Source of the DNA: Wolinella succinogenes DSM 1740 | Lineage (GTDB): Bacteria; Campylobacterota; Campylobacteria; Campylobacterales; Helicobacteraceae | Direction: 5' to 3' | Assembly: GCF_000196135.1 (NCBI RefSeq) | Contig: NC_005090.1 | Location: 382,001-446,000 of the forward strand | Length of the DNA stretch: 64,000 bases | Shown here: piece after piece, positions 7,903 to 17,669 of the stretch | Position numbering within the stretch: the stretch's first letter is position 1 | Layout: each line of letters begins with the position of its first letter | Program-made: the position numbers and the translations under genes | The notes under the pieces: model-generated | Told to the model about the DNA's origin: nothing | Databases searched by the model: none | What the model saw: only the letters and a program-made list of their open reading frames with translations

Positions 7903-7930
7903 AGATTTTCTTATAAGAATCTTTTATTTA
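7903..7930 (+). terminator. Possible AT-rich terminator after the aldehyde oxidoreductase operon
   Basis: TTCTTATAAGAA forms a perfect dyad flanked by AGAT and ATCT with one bulged T, then a TTTTATTTA run. It begins ten bases after the ThiF-like stop. The stem is AT-rich and therefore weak, so this is a tentative call. Confidence 0.35.
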
Positions 7931-7952
7931 TAAAAAGATTTGTTTTTTAAGA

Positions 7953-7958
7953 TAAAAT
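7953..7958 (+). promoter_or_regulatory. Candidate -10 box for the CHASE-GGDEF gene
   Basis: TAAAAT lies about 55 bases before the ATG at 8014, in an AT-rich run with a T-tract upstream. That pattern is usual for sigma-70 promoters in this group, where the -35 is poorly conserved. No experimental signal is visible. Confidence 0.35.
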
Positions 7959-8013
7959 CCCACGAAATAATTTAAAAGGAGCGTGGCTCCGTTGATTCGT
8001 GGGGGAAGAATCG

Positions 8014-9381
8014 ATGTTAGAGGACATTCGTAAACGCTGGAGCACCAAGGGGCTCTTTTTGGTGCTTTCGCTTTTGGCGATAGCGGTTGTTTACTTTCAC
8101 CACCAGTTTAGACTAGAGCGAGAGCGTCTTTGGCTCACCAACCTCTCCATCACCTACGGAGAGCACATCAAGGATAATCTGCATCAATCGCTCTCCGCCA
8201 CCTACTCTTTTGCCGCATGGCTCAAAGCCCAAAAAGGTGCGATAGAGGGATTTGAGGCGATGGCGGGAGAGATGCTCGCCTACTACCCCTGTGTCATGTC
8301 ATTTCAATTGGCTCCCATGGGGGTAGTCACCCAAGTGGCTCCTTTGCAAGGGAATGAAGAGGCGTTAGGGCATGACCTTTTTGGTGATCCCACTAGAGCC
8401 AAAGAGGCTTTGGCGGCTAGAGAGAGTGGAGAGCTAATATTGGCAGGCCCATTTAGATTGCGCCAAGGAGGTGTAGGGGTGATTGGGCGGCTCCCCATTT
8501 TTTTGGATGCGATTCATGAGGAGTCACGCTTTTGGGGTTTTGTGATTGTGGTGATTCGATTCCCTGAGGTGCTTGAAACGGTGAAGTTAGAGGCTCTCAA
8601 AAGCAATCAAGCCCTCTATCGACTCTCTAAAATCGACCCTTTTTCAGGTGAGGAGCGAGAGCTAGCGGGCTCCAAAGAGGGAGCGAATCTTTCTAGGGGT
8701 GTAGAGAATCGTCTGCTTCTTCCTGGGGCAACATGGAGCTTGGAGATATTTCCAGCCAAGCGTTGGAGCGATTGGGTCGAGCCTCTTTTTGAAGGGCTAA
8801 TGGGGCTTGCTTTGGCTCTTTTGATCACCTCTTGGGTTAGTTTTGTGCATAAAAGAAAGCGAGAGGAGGCGTTGGAATCGCTCGCCTTTTTTGACCCGCT
8901 CACTAGGCTCCCCAATCGGACGAGACTTTTTGAGTATTTCAGTGCTTTGGTGAATGATCAGCGCCACGAGGGCGAGGGAATCTTGGTGGGCTTTTTGGAT
9001 TTGGATCGCTTCAAGGAGGTGAATGACACCTTTGGGCATAAAGTCGGTGATCTTTTGCTTTTGGCGGTGGTGGAGCGTCTTGGAAAGCACATGAGGGGTG
9101 GGGATATGCTCTCTAGGCAAGGGGGCGATGAGTTTATCTTTTTGTGGCCTCATATCGGCTCTTTGGAGGCTTGCCAGGGGCGGCTTGATGAGCTTTTGGC
9201 GCTCTTTAGCGAACCTTTTGAGATTCAAGGAGAAGAAATTAGGGTGAATGTTTCTATTGGTGTGAGCTTTTATCGTGGGAATGAGAGGGATCTTGATGCG
9301 CTGATCATGGAGGCAGATGCGGCAATGTATCAGGCAAAAATAGAAGGAAGGGGTCGCTACTGCCTCTTTCAGAAGCCCTAA
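8014..9381 (+). CDS. Membrane diguanylate cyclase with CHASE sensor domain
   Basis: The 455-residue product has an N-terminal helix (about residues 10-28), a periplasmic CHASE domain ([13 protein letters not shown] and [10 protein letters not shown] are its typical blocks), a second helix near residues 250-270, and a GGDEF domain with an intact RQGGDEF active site. RGGD sits exactly five residues before the GGDEF motif, the position of the RxxD inhibitory site, so product inhibition by c-di-GMP is expected. ATG 8014 is preferred over GTG 7999 because GGGGGAAG sits at the right distance. The 3' end overlaps the opposing gene by 4 nt. Ligand unknown. Confidence 0.88.
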
Positions 9382-9797
9382 AGAGAGTGATTTTCTCTAA
9401 AAAACTCTAACTTTTTGCCAAAGCCTAGGCGGTTATCGGTGAGCTTGGCATGAAGAATCTCGATTCGCCAAAGCACGGGAAAGAGAGCGCGAGCTAGGGG
9501 AAAGGTCTTGAAATAGAGCTCGCGTGCCTTGGGATCTTCACTCTTCCAAATTCCCTCAAACTGCAATCCTTGGATAAGCCCCACGCTTTTTGTCTCCAAA
9601 GCCACAGAGCCGGCGATTCTTGGCTCTTGAAGCGCTCCTTGGGTGTGGCGTGTTTTGGGATCACTCGCCACGACAAACTCGATTCGCTCCTCATCTAAAG
9701 CATAAAAGAGGGGTGCGCACCAAAGCCCTTGTTCACCCAAGGTGGCCAAGTGCAAAACATGGTGCCCGCGCAAAAATTGATAAAATCGCTCCTCCAT
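9378..9797 (-). CDS. YhbP-like pyridoxamine-phosphate-oxidase-fold protein
   Basis: The 139-residue product has the split-barrel flavin-binding pattern of the UPF0306/YhbP group: an N-terminal [10 protein letters not shown] strand, then [20 protein letters not shown] and GLQFEGIW. The reaction is unknown; relatives bind FMN or haem. It is encoded opposite the CHASE cyclase, sharing a CTAA in which both stops overlap. The dicarboxylate symporter gene ends 17 bases beyond its start, on the same strand, so cotranscription downstream of that gene is likely. Confidence 0.75.
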
Positions 9798-9813
9798 GCT
9801 TTGCCTTTTGTCT

Positions 9814-11208
9814 CTAGTGGTGGGCGAACTCTTCGGGATGATTCATCGCATAGTCGAACTTCTCTCGATCGATTTGTTTATCCCAAATCGCTACAATGAG
9901 ACACGCCACAGCATTCCCGCAGAGATTCCCGCAGGCACGCATCTCACTCATGAACTTATCCACACCAAGCAACACCGCCACACACGCCACAGGGATCGCC
10001 CCATGAAGAGCAGAGAGCGTTCCTGCGAGCACAATAAAGCCTGAGCCTGTGACGCCGACTGCCCCTTTGCTGGTGATCATCAAAATCACAAGAATGCTGA
10101 GCTCTTGCTCCAAGGTCAAGGGAATGTTGAAGGCTTGGGAGAGAAAGATGACACTAAGCGCAAGATAGATGTTGGTGCAGTCGAGATTGAAAGAGTAGCC
10201 TGTCGGAATGACAAGCCCCACGGTTCCTCGCGTGATTCCTGCGGCTTCAAGCTTGCGCATGAGCGGAGCAAGCGCGGTTTCGCTCGAGGAGGTGGCAAAG
10301 ACCACCAAGACCTCTTTGCCGATAAAGCGCATGAATTTAAAGATGTTCACCTTGGCAAAGTAGCAGATTGCCCCCAAGACAACAAAAATAAAAAAGAGGC
10401 AGGTGATCGCCATGACTCCAAGGAGCCATGCCATGTTCACCAGCGAGCTAAAGCCAAATTTCCCAATCAAAAATGCCATCGCGCTAAAGGCCGCCACGGG
10501 GCTAAAGAGCATAAGGACGGTGAGAATCTTAAAAAAGAAGTTCTGTGCAATCTCGATGGGGCGAAGCACGCGGCTTTTGTATTTGTTCCCCATAAAAGAG
10601 ATGATAAAAGCGGTGCAGAGCGCCATGAATAGCACTTGGAGGGTGTTGGCTTTGAGAAAAGGAGTGAGGGGATCAGGGGGGATTGCCCCGATGAGAATCG
10701 CCTTAAAGGAGCCGACATCTTGGGTGGCGGCATTGGCGAACTTCTCGACGCTCCCCGCGTCCATCATTTCCACAGAGAGGTTCATCCCCACGCCAGGCTC
10801 TAGGAGATTTCCAAAGATGATTCCAATGGCTAGGGCGATAGTGCTCACGATCTCAAAATAGATGAAGGCCTTAAGACCGATAGAACCGACCTCTCGGAGG
10901 TTTTCTAGGCCGACGATTCCAGAGATAATGGTGAGAAAAATGATAGGTCCAATCAACCATTTAAGCGCTTGAATGAACCAATCAATTCCGATTTTAGATT
11001 GGATACCCAACTCAGGACTGACAACCCCCAGTACAATCCCCAGCAAGATACCGATCACCACCCAAAACGCGAGACTTTTAACCGATCGTTTGAGCCAATG
11101 GGCTCGACTCTCTTCCTTAAGGGAAGTGGTGCAGCAAGATGACAAAATAGGCTCCTTGTGTTCTTTTGCAGAGTTAAGAAGAATCTCAAGCTGGCGAATG
11201 GTATCCAA
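9814..11208 (-). CDS. Dicarboxylate/amino acid:cation symporter, DctA/GltP type
   Basis: The 464-residue inner-membrane carrier of the DAACS family imports C4-dicarboxylates or acidic amino acids with protons or sodium. Visible signatures are [17 protein letters not shown] in the ion- and substrate-binding segment, a serine-rich hairpin [14 protein letters not shown], and [14 protein letters not shown]. The family NLDGT motif reads NLDCT here. The proposed start is TTG 11208 after AAGGG, only three to four bases away. The roughly 35 hydrophilic residues before the first helix are longer than usual, so a start further inside is possible. A fumarate respirer would need such a carrier. Confidence 0.88.
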
Positions 11209-11364
11209 AAGCCCTTGTCAAATAATTTTTTCAAAAAAGCCTTCGAGGAGTTTCACCCTAAAGTGAGGAGAAGAGTAACAAATCAAGAGTAGTTTTATGA
11301 GAATCATAAGAAGAAAAACTAATATTTCACCCTCAGTCCTCCCTACAATCAAGGGGACTGGAAG

Positions 11365-11370
11365 TATAAT
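11365..11370 (+). promoter_or_regulatory. -10 box of the malY-like gene promoter
   Basis: A perfect TATAAT lies 31 bases before the ATG at 11402, in the 193-base gap between the divergent symporter and aminotransferase genes. No good -35 is seen, as is common in campylobacterotal sigma-70 promoters. The rest of the gap holds AT-rich sequence and no gene. Confidence 0.6.
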
Positions 11371-11401
11371 GGCGCCAAAATGAGAGAGGAGAATCTCTAA
11401 G

Positions 11402-12571
11402 ATGAGTCAAATTTACCAGGGTGCACGCTTTAAGGCCTATTGCCCCAAGCGCCAAGGAAGCGATTCGCTCAAGTTTGATGGAATGGAGGCGGAGTTTGGT
11501 CGAAGCGATCTGCTTGCTTTTTGGGTGGCGGACATGGATTTTCTTCCCCCCTCTTTTATCCCTAAGCTGATCGCCCAAAAAAGTCGTGAGGTGCTGGGTT
11601 ATCCCCATTTGAGCCCTTCGGTTAAGGAGAGCGTGGCGGGGTGGTTTCAGAGACGCTTTGGAGTGGAGGTAGAGAGCGAGGCGGTGATTCCCACGAGCGG
11701 GGTGGTCACCTCCATGTATGTGGCGATAGAGGAGTTCACGCAAAAAGGCGATAAGATTGTCTTGCAATCTCCTGTCTATGGGCCCTTTTTCTCCATCATC
11801 CAAGGTTCAGGTCGGCAGATTCTTGATAATCCCCTGCGACTTAGCGAATCGGGCTATGGGATGGACTTGGAACACTTGGAGAATCTTTTTTTAAAAGAGC
11901 ACCCCAAGATGCTCCTCTTCTGCTCCCCTCAAAATCCCACAGGGCGTGTTTGGCGCCATGAAGAGCTTGGGGATCTTGTGAGACTTTGCGCACGCTATGA
12001 GGTGCTTTTGGTTTCTGATGAGATTCACTTCGATCTTGTCTATGAGCGCCATACGCCTCTATTGGCGATAGAAGAGGCGAGAGAGCGGACGATTCTTATT
12101 AGCGCCCCCACTAAAAGTTTCAATGTGCCGGGGCTCAACATCTCTTACGCCGTGATTCCCTCTAAACTCCTTAGGGAGCGCTTTGAAAAGAGGGCGAGAA
12201 TCGTCCATATCGCTCGACCTAATGCGATTGGATTGGCTGTGATGGAGGCACTCTATCAAGAGGGCGAGGAGTGGCTTTTGGGGCTTTTAGAGTATCTCAA
12301 GGCCAATCGCTCCCTTCTTGAAGGTTTCATCGCCACCCATCCTAAGCTTAAAGGAGTTGCACCTCAGGGCACCTATCTCTATTGGATTGATTTTGGCGGA
12401 CTCAATCTCAGTCATGAAGAGCTCAAAGCCCTCTTCTTAGAGGCGAGATTGGCGCTTAGTCCAGGGAAGTTTTTCACTCACGGGAGGGAGACCTCCCATT
12501 TTCGATTCAACTTTGGCACCTCTAGGGCGAGAGTTAGGGAGGGGTTGAAGTGCCTCGGGAAGATTCTTTGA
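11402..12571 (+). CDS. MalY/PatB-type aminotransferase (cystathionine beta-lyase)
   Basis: The 389-residue fold-type I PLP enzyme has the lysine segment SAPTKSFNVPGLNISYAV near residue 235, NPTGRVW for cofactor contacts, and the C-terminal SHFRFNFGTSR with the carboxylate-binding arginine. Sequence and length match MalY and PatB proteins, which cleave cystathionine or cysteine by beta-elimination. Methionine synthesis or cysteine desulfhydration are likely roles. GAGGAG precedes the ATG by about ten bases. The MFS gene begins inside its 3' end, so the two form an operon. Confidence 0.85.
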   Translation: MSQIYQGARFKAYCPKRQGSDSLKFDGMEAEFGRSDLLAFWVADMDFLPPSFIPKLIAQKSREVLGYPHLSPSVKESVAGWFQRRFGVEVESEAVIPTSGVVTSMYVAIEEFTQKGDKIVLQSPVYGPFFSIIQGSGRQILDNPLRLSESGYGMDLEHLENLFLKEHPKMLLFCSPQNPTGRVWRHEELGDLVRLCARYEVLLVSDEIHFDLVYERHTPLLAIEEARERTILISAPTKSFNVPGLNISYAVIPSKLLRERFEKRARIVHIARPNAIGLAVMEALYQEGEEWLLGLLEYLKANRSLLEGFIATHPKLKGVAPQGTYLYWIDFGGLNLSHEELKALFLEARLALSPGKFFTHGRETSHFRFNFGTSRARVREGLKCLGKIL

Positions 12572-13797
12572 GAGAGAAGCTTGATTTTTGGAGGATTCTT
12601 AGCGCTAGAGCGCTTAGTATGTTTTGCTATCAGATGCTTTCTGTGGCGGTGGGCTGGCAGGTCTATTCACTCACAGGAGAAGTGTTTGATCTAGGCTTAG
12701 TTGGACTAGCCCAATTTTTGCCTATGTTTTTGCTCACCCTTTTGGTGGGGCAGGTGGCGGACTGGTATGACCGGCGGGTTATCGTCGCGCTCGCTCAAGC
12801 GCTTCAAGCCATGGGGGTTTTGCTCCTGGCATGGGGAAGTCTTGGTGGATGGCTTGACCTTTATCACATTTTGGGGATTCTCCTTCTTCTCTCTAGCGTG
12901 AGGGCGTTTGAGGGACCGAGTATTCAAGCGCTCCTCCCCAATCTTGTCTCTAAAGAGTTTTTCCCCAAGGCGGTGGCGTGGATGGCCTCATGCACGCAGA
13001 GCGCGGTCATTATTGGACCTGCTCTTGGAGGGGTGCTCTATGTGTGGGGAGCCCAGAGTGTTTATGGCACGGTGAGCGCTCTTATGGTCGTGGCGAGTCT
13101 TCTTGTGGTGGGAGTGAGAAGAACCCATGAGATTGCCTCTAGGCAGAAGATGAGCAAAGAATCGCTTCTTGCAGGAATCGCTTTTATTCGCAGTCGTCCA
13201 GCGATGATGGGGGCGATCTCGCTCGACCTCTTTGCCGTGCTTTTGGGTGGGGCAACGGCGATGCTTCCTGTTTATGCTAAAGATATTTTAGAGACAGATA
13301 CGGTGGGACTTGGGCTTTTGCGTGCGGCTCCAGCGATTGGGGCGCTTTTGGTGTCGCTCTATTTGGCAAGGTTTCCTTTGCAAGGAGGGGTGGGGCGCAA
13401 GATGTTCCGCGCGGTGATGATTTTTGGGCTGGCAACCATTGGCTTTGCCCTCTCGACTCATTTTTGGCTCTCCATGGGGATGCTAGTCGTGCTAGGGGGA
13501 TCAGATGTGGTGAGCGTGGTGATTCGCTCTTCGCTTGTGCAGCTCTCCACGCCCGATGAGATGAGGGGGAGGGTGAGCGCGGTCAATTCGATGTTTATTG
13601 GCGCCTCCAATCAGCTAGGAGAGTTTGAATCGGGTATGGCCGCTGCACTTCTTGGGGTTGTCCCCTCGGTCGTGCTTGGGGGTGTGGGAACGATTCTTGT
13701 CGCTCTTTGGTGGATGAGGCTCTTTCCTGAGCTTTCAAGAATCGAGCGTCTCAAGGATTTAGAGCCTACGCCAAGCTCTTCAGCGCCTCTAGGGTGA
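12550..13797 (+). CDS. MFS transporter, EntS/MFS_3-like exporter
   Basis: The 415-residue product has about twelve hydrophobic segments. The DWYDRRVIVALAQ block resembles the MFS motif A between helices 2 and 3, and the family resemblance is to EntS-type exporters. The GTG at 12550 has AGGGAGG at seven bases; a TTG at 12568 overlapping the upstream stop (TTGA) is an alternative. The gene overlaps the 3' end of the MalY-like gene by about 22 nt. Its own 3' end runs 32 nt into the opposing gene. Likely a drug, siderophore or metabolite exporter; substrate unknown. Confidence 0.8.
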   Translation: MPREDSLREKLDFWRILSARALSMFCYQMLSVAVGWQVYSLTGEVFDLGLVGLAQFLPMFLLTLLVGQVADWYDRRVIVALAQALQAMGVLLLAWGSLGGWLDLYHILGILLLLSSVRAFEGPSIQALLPNLVSKEFFPKAVAWMASCTQSAVIIGPALGGVLYVWGAQSVYGTVSALMVVASLLVVGVRRTHEIASRQKMSKESLLAGIAFIRSRPAMMGAISLDLFAVLLGGATAMLPVYAKDILETDTVGLGLLRAAPAIGALLVSLYLARFPLQGGVGRKMFRAVMIFGLATIGFALSTHFWLSMGMLVVLGGSDVVSVVIRSSLVQLSTPDEMRGRVSAVNSMFIGASNQLGEFESGMAAALLGVVPSVVLGGVGTILVALWWMRLFPELSRIERLKDLEPTPSSSAPLG

Positions 13798-14362
13798 AAA
13801 TATCTAAAGGTTCGCCTCTCTCTAAGAGCATTGCAATAAGCTTTTCTCTTGCCTCTAGGGGGCGATTTTGTCCTAGTTTCACCTTGATAGACCACTCTTT
13901 GGGTGTGAGCGCAAAAGTGGCTGTCTTCTCTAGCATGTGAGTGTAGCGCGTATTTTGGGGAGTGATGGGCTCATAACCTCCCTCTTTTTGCATCTTCTGC
14001 ATGAGCGATTCCAAGAAGACGCACGCAAGATCAGAATCACGGACAAGTTCCACCTCGCCGCTTAAGTGAGCGGAGATGAAAAATTGGGTAGCGGGGCAGG
14101 CTAGAGAGGTGCCGCTAAAGTGCGAAGGGATGAAGGCGTAGGGTAAAACTACGCTCAAAGCGACAAGAGGACGCTGGGAGAGAATCTCAAACTTACGTCC
14201 TGCCTTGGCGCCATGAAAGACGATCTTCTCGCCATGGGAGGCGAAATTGATCGGGAGGGCGTAGGGTTTTGAATCAAAAAGGGCAAGAGTGCCATAGTCG
14301 CATCGCTGTAGTATTTCTTGAAGAAGGTTTGGGTCATAGGAGGCGAATTCATCGCGTCTCAT
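13766..14362 (-). CDS. NimA-like pyridoxamine-phosphate-oxidase-fold flavoprotein
   Basis: The 198-residue product has the split-barrel flavin fold: GTLALFDSKPYALPINFA, VFHGAKAGRKFEIL and the CPATQFFISAHLSGEVELV core, as in the nitroimidazole-resistance (NimA) group that reduces nitro compounds with FMN. The C-terminal part (SIKVKLGQNRP onward) is a little longer than usual. AAGGAA sits four bases before the ATG. The 3' end overlaps the convergent MFS gene by 32 nt, the largest such overlap in the window. Substrate not known. Confidence 0.78.
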   Translation of the reverse strand: MRRDEFASYDPNLLQEILQRCDYGTLALFDSKPYALPINFASHGEKIVFHGAKAGRKFEILSQRPLVALSVVLPYAFIPSHFSGTSLACPATQFFISAHLSGEVELVRDSDLACVFLESLMQKMQKEGGYEPITPQNTRYTHMLEKTATFALTPKEWSIKVKLGQNRPLEAREKLIAMLLERGEPLDIFTLEALKSLA

Positions 14363-14381
14363 GGGGTTCCTTGGATTTTGG

Positions 14382-14389
14382 ACTATAAA
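14382..14389. promoter_or_regulatory. Overlapping divergent -10 boxes
   Basis: ACTATAAA reads TATAAA on the plus strand (14384-14389) and TATAGT on the minus strand (14382-14387). The minus box lies 20 bases before the NimA-like ATG. The plus box lies about 43 bases before the 30-residue reading frame at 14432. The two promoters could compete for polymerase. Identified by eye only. Confidence 0.45.
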
Positions 14390-14431
14390 TTGCTAAGGAA
14401 ATCATAACCAAACTTATCCAAGGAGGAGAAG

Positions 14432-14524
14432 GTGTCGCTCTTTTATACGATTTTATTGCTTGTGATTCCTGTTGTGACGGCGATTCTAGCCCTTTGGGAG
14501 CCTAGGAGAAAGCAAGAGGGTTAG
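14432..14524 (+). CDS. 30-residue single-pass membrane microprotein
   Basis: A GTG preceded by AGGAGGAGAA (14421-14430), the best ribosome binding site I see in the region, opens a 30-codon frame ending TAG. Residues 3-22 (LFYTILLLVIPVVTAILALW) form one membrane helix. The tail EPRRKQEG is positive and probably cytoplasmic. A -10 box lies upstream at 14384, and a separate promoter follows at 14541, so the frame appears to have its own transcript. The composition resembles small membrane-complex subunits such as oxidase or transporter peptides, but I recognise no family. Coding status rests on the ribosome binding site and helix. Confidence 0.55.
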   Translation: MSLFYTILLLVIPVVTAILALWEPRRKQEG

Positions 14525-14540
14525 TGGGGTTCTTTTGAGA

Positions 14541-14546
14541 TATAAT
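14541..14546 (+). promoter_or_regulatory. -10 box for the phasin-like/UbiB operon
   Basis: A perfect TATAAT lies 32 bases before the ATG at 14579, just after the stop of the 30-residue frame. No clear -35 is present. Confidence 0.6.
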
Positions 14547-14578
14547 CGATAGGATACAAACCTACAAAGAAGGAGTGG

Positions 14579-14851
14579 ATGATGGAGATCAAAGATATTT
14601 TAGCCACGGGAATTGGAGCCTTCTATCTTGCCAAGGAGAAGGTCGAAGAGGAGCTTGAAAAGCTTGTAGAGAAAGGGAAAATCTCACGTGAAGAGATGAA
14701 AGGCCTCCTAGAAAAGGCTCGTCAAAAAGGAGAGAGCGAAGAGGTTAAAACCAAAGAAGAGGTCAAAAAGATGGTCAAAGAGGCTCTTGATGAGCTGGGG
14801 GTTGCCACTAAAGAGGACTTGGAGGAGCTAAAAAAGAGCCTTAAATCCTAA
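14579..14851 (+). CDS. Small coiled-coil protein, phasin-like
   Basis: The 90-residue product is highly charged and almost entirely helical. The N-terminal part (IKDILATGIGAFYLAKEKVE) is amphipathic, and the rest is Lys/Glu-rich coiled coil ending EDLEELKKSL. This matches small proteins annotated as phasin-superfamily or polyhydroxyalkanoate-granule-associated that often sit beside ABC1 kinases. No polymer synthase gene is in the window. The neighbouring UbiB-type kinase, three bases downstream, suggests a membrane-lipid or quinone accessory role like that of UbiK. The start is ATG 14579 or the next codon at 14582; AAGGAG precedes. Confidence 0.6.
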   Translation: MMEIKDILATGIGAFYLAKEKVEEELEKLVEKGKISREEMKGLLEKARQKGESEEVKTKEEVKKMVKEALDELGVATKEDLEELKKSLKS

Positions 14852-14854
14852 TTC

Positions 14855-16399
14855 ATGGGTTTTTTGCGTCTCTATTCGCCATGGCGTGTTTGGAAGGTGT
14901 TTCGCTTTTTGGCGACCATCTTTTTGCTCATCAAAAAGCGCGATTCCTTTCTTTGGATCACGCCTCTTTCTCCAAGGGCTCTCCATGGTGTGATTCTTGA
15001 TCTTGGAGCGAGTTTTATCAAGTTGGCTCAGGTGTTGGCCACCCGATCTGATTTTTTTGATGAATCCTATCTGGAGCCCTTAAGAACGCTTCATGATGAT
15101 ATTCCCCCTATGGACCATGAAGCCTTTAGTCGCGTCTTTGAGCGCTCCTTTGGAGAGAGTGATCCTTTTTTGGAGTTTGCCTCCAAGCCTCTAGCGAGCG
15201 CTTCCATCGGTCAGGTGCACCGCGCTAGACTCAAAAGTGGAGAAGAGGTCGCGGTGAAGTTGCTACGCGAGGGAATTGGCGCTAGGGTGCAGGCGGATAT
15301 TTGTATTATCACCTTTTTCAACCTCCTCTTTCGTCCGCTCTTCTCTCCCTATACAAAACACTCCGTGGAATCGGTGCTTTTGGAATTCTCTTCCATGATT
15401 CTTAAAGAGGTTAATCTCGCCCAAGAGCGCTACCATCTTGAGCTCTTTTGGGAGGTTTATCGGGAGAGTGGAGTGCTCTTTCCTCTCCCCTTTGCGGATT
15501 ATTGCACGAGTGAGGCGCTAGTGATGAGCTTCCATGAGGGAGTGCGCTTTGATGATAAAGAGGGGTTGCTTACTCTTGGAGTTGATTTTGGCTCTCTCAT
15601 GGAGAAGTTAGTGGAGTTTTATGTGGAACAGATGCTCGTTACGGGGCTTTTTCATGCGGATCCACACCCTGGAAATCTTCTTGTGGACGCTTCAGGGAAT
15701 CTCATCTTTTTGGACTTTGGGATGGTTAAAAAGATCTCCACTCCAACGCGAATTGCCATCATTGAACTGGTGAAAGCGGCGCATGAGCGTGACTTTGAGC
15801 ACTATATCCTGGCGTGTAAAAAGCTTGGAATCATCGCCCAAGAGGCGCCAAGTGGCGAGATGGAGGAGTTTGCCTCGCGGATGTTTGCGATTTTTGACAA
15901 CACTTCTTTGGATTCGGCTAGTATGCAAAAGCTTGCTTTTGAGGTGCTAGAGAGTATGCGCGATATGCCTTTTAAGCTCCCTCAAGAGGCGATCTATATC
16001 TTGAGGGTGAGTGCGATCATTGAAGGGCTTGGGACGCGTTATATTGAGAATTTTAATGGAATCAAGGACATTCTACCGATTTTGCAGAAGAATCTCTCTC
16101 GCGCTTTAGGGATGAGAGAGGGGTTGTTGGAGGGGATATGGAGTGAGGCAAAATCACTCCCCATGAGCCTCAAACATCTTAAAAATATTCTTGCCAAGGC
16201 GGATGAAGGCGAACTGAGGGTGAGGATTGCACAGGGGGACGCAGAGGCACTCGCTTGGAGGCTAAAGGGATATATTCGAGGAGTTTTGCCAGGAATCCTC
16301 TCGCTACTTGGAGCCTTCTTTCTCCTTGGGGCAGGCTTTAGAGAAGAGGCATTTTGGCTCTTTGGGGCAGGAATCGTTTGGCTTTTTTATAAAGTGTGA
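14855..16399 (+). CDS. ABC1/AarF/UbiB-family atypical kinase
   Basis: The 514-residue product has the UbiB protein-kinase-like fold: an N-terminal extension with IKLAQVLATRSD where UbiB has KxGQ, the alanine-rich loop PLASASIGQVHRARL, the catalytic-lysine strand EEVAVKLLREG, the FHADPHPGNLL catalytic loop, and the FLDFGMV metal-binding motif. The C-terminal 40 residues contain membrane helices. UbiB ATPases support ubiquinone synthesis or lipid-quinone extraction; in a menaquinone organism the substrate is less clear. The KxGQ glycine is alanine here. Encoded with the phasin-like protein. Confidence 0.88.
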   Translation: MGFLRLYSPWRVWKVFRFLATIFLLIKKRDSFLWITPLSPRALHGVILDLGASFIKLAQVLATRSDFFDESYLEPLRTLHDDIPPMDHEAFSRVFERSFGESDPFLEFASKPLASASIGQVHRARLKSGEEVAVKLLREGIGARVQADICIITFFNLLFRPLFSPYTKHSVESVLLEFSSMILKEVNLAQERYHLELFWEVYRESGVLFPLPFADYCTSEALVMSFHEGVRFDDKEGLLTLGVDFGSLMEKLVEFYVEQMLVTGLFHADPHPGNLLVDASGNLIFLDFGMVKKISTPTRIAIIELVKAAHERDFEHYILACKKLGIIAQEAPSGEMEEFASRMFAIFDNTSLDSASMQKLAFEVLESMRDMPFKLPQEAIYILRVSAIIEGLGTRYIENFNGIKDILPILQKNLSRALGMREGLLEGIWSEAKSLPMSLKHLKNILAKADEGELRVRIAQGDAEALAWRLKGYIRGVLPGILSLLGAFFLLGAGFREEAFWLFGAGIVWLFYKV

Positions 16400-16411
16400 C
16401 AGGAGGGAGCT

Positions 16412-17661
<1,250 letters not shown>

Positions 17662-17669
17662 TTAGCTCC

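Noticed and set aside
10105-10632. 175-codon lysine-rich plus-strand reading frame inside the symporter gene
   Set aside because: It is antisense to a well-conserved transporter, has a biased Lys/Asp/His composition typical of antisense frames, and has no ribosome binding site.
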